Source: Yersinia kristensenii
GTDB lineage: Bacteria; Pseudomonadota; Gammaproteobacteria; Enterobacterales; Enterobacteriaceae
Length of the DNA: 64,000 nucleotides
Assembly (NCBI RefSeq): GCF_900460525.1
Contig: NZ_UHIY01000001.1
Location: forward strand, 992,001 to 1,056,000
Direction of reading: 5' to 3'
Below the pieces are notes generated by a model. The model was not told where the DNA came from and did not search any database. It saw nothing but the letters and a program-made list of their open reading frames with translations. Below, in pieces: positions 63,201-64,000 of the stretch (within the stretch, counting starts at the first letter, position 1; the number at the start of each line of letters is the position of its first letter). The position numbers and the translations under genes were made by a program.

Positions 63201-64000
63201 CGCGTTTCTCCTGCACATTGGCCGCGCTCGGGCTATCATCCAGGCCACAGAGCCCTTGATAAACCCAATGGGTAAACTCACTTTCCCGTAAAGCGTCGCC
63301 CCAAGCTATTGGGCGCACCCCTTTCCAGCGCTCATTCAAAAACTGGCTAAGCTGTTCCCGAGATTGTTGCGGTGTGGTCACCTTAAAACGGCTGAGTAGA
63401 CCCGCAGCGCGGCATGCGCAAAGCTCCCCCTGGCAAGTCCCCATGCCAACGCGAGTGCGGCGGCGTAAATCCAGTAGGTTATTAACTGACAAAGATTCAA
63501 TGGCATAGCGCACTTCACCGGCGGTAACCGCCTCGCATTCACACACTAAACTGTTGTCCAGACGATTTCCTGCAAGTAACTGGGTCGCGCGGTCGCCGTG
63601 ACGATACACCGCTGAGCCGCGAATGCTGGCGGGCAGAGAAATGACTTTGCTGAGCGTTTGCTCTGCTGATTGCTGTGAACCGGGAAGGGGCTCTTGGGCC
63701 GTGGTGCAGGCGGCGGTCACTCCCAGCTTTTCACAGACTTTATCTGTTGCCCATTCCGCCATCAGCCGGTAGGTCATCAACTTGCCGCCGGTGATGGTGA
63801 TAAAACCTTCCAACCCATCACGGCTGGCGTGGTCGAGCAAGACGATGCCGCGACTCACATTACGCCCCGAAGGATCATCATCACTGGCGACCAGCGGCCT
63901 GACTCCGGCATAAGCCCGTAAAATGCGCGTTTGCGCCAGTTGCGGTGACAATTTTGACCCTTCACGAATTAAGGTATCCACCTCTTGTGCCGTGACGACC
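63190..64000 (-). CDS. glpA: Anaerobic glycerol-3-phosphate dehydrogenase subunit A GlpA, C-terminal part
   Basis: About 270 codons to the window edge; the N-terminal FAD-binding half lies outside. The visible part starts at VVTAQEVDTLIREGSK and includes AYAGVRPLVASDDDPSGRNVSRGIVLLDH and TGGKLMTYRLMAEWATDKVC. The C-terminal iron-sulfur-type BFD domain has cysteines in LVCECEAVT and GMGTCQGELCACR. It would be the first gene of glpABC. Confidence 0.96.
   Translation of the reverse strand, partial: VVTAQEVDTLIREGSKLSPQLAQTRILRAYAGVRPLVASDDDPSGRNVSRGIVLLDHASRDGLEGFITITGGKLMTYRLMAEWATDKVCEKLGVTAACTTAQEPLPGSQQSAEQTLSKVISLPASIRGSAVYRHGDRATQLLAGNRLDNSLVCECEAVTAGEVRYAIESLSVNNLLDLRRRTRVGMGTCQGELCACRAAGLLSRFKVTTPQQSREQLSQFLNERWKGVRPIAWGDALRESEFTHWVYQGLCGLDDSPSAANVQEKRDEI

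Overview
The window is a chromosomal segment of a Yersinia-type gammaproteobacterium (Yersiniaceae, order Enterobacterales). Nearly every housekeeping protein can be matched residue by residue, from memory, to its Escherichia coli counterpart. The ERIC-type intergenic repeat, the alternate HemB next to tatD and the accessory genes fit Yersinia best. Species was not determined. No rRNA, tRNA, insertion sequence, prophage or CRISPR array was seen.

Layout. (1) 1-27043 follows the E. coli 86-minute region: yigZ (partial), pepQ, fadBA, fre-ubiD, rfaH, hemB, tatDCBA, ubiB-ubiJ-ubiE, rmuC, udp, dlhH (ysgA), metE/metR, yigM. Two additions interrupt it: hemB between rfaH and tatD, and a block holding a DedA protein, a CstA-family transporter and a tyrosine phosphatase between rmuC and udp. 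(2) An AEC-family transporter and an ERIC element (28237-28378) mark a join to a second block. (3) 28362-60457 follows the E. coli 76-77-minute region: ugpQCEAB, livFGMHK, panM, rpoH, ftsXEY, rsmD, yhhL, yhhM, a DUF1820 gene, yhhN, zntA, tusA, yhhQ, dcrB. A six-gene fimbrial operon of the alpha (CFA/I, CS1, cable-pilus) class sits at the liv/ugp junction. A 787-codon gene of unknown function occupies the place where E. coli carries livJ. (4) A nested palindromic repeat (60499-60572) and a terminator lead into glpCBA, which is cut by the window end.

Functional themes are beta-oxidation (fadBA under a FadR operator), ubiquinone synthesis (ubiD, ubiB, ubiJ, ubiE), Tat export, methionine synthesis, phosphate-controlled glycerol-3-phosphate uptake (ugp under Pho boxes), branched-chain amino-acid uptake, heat shock and division (rpoH, ftsYEX), zinc efflux under a ZntR promoter, and anaerobic glycerol-3-phosphate oxidation.

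The most interesting item is the 787-residue protein at 45771-48134. It has no signal peptide. It carries, in order, the motif elements expected of the guanidino-group-modifying (arginine/agmatine/peptidylarginine deiminase) superfamily: WTED, DGGN, HID and a C-terminal GG..CIT cysteine. They are embedded in a much longer protein with an unassigned N-terminal region and a helical insertion. It may be an undescribed deiminase-type effector or toxin. That reading rests on motif recognition only.
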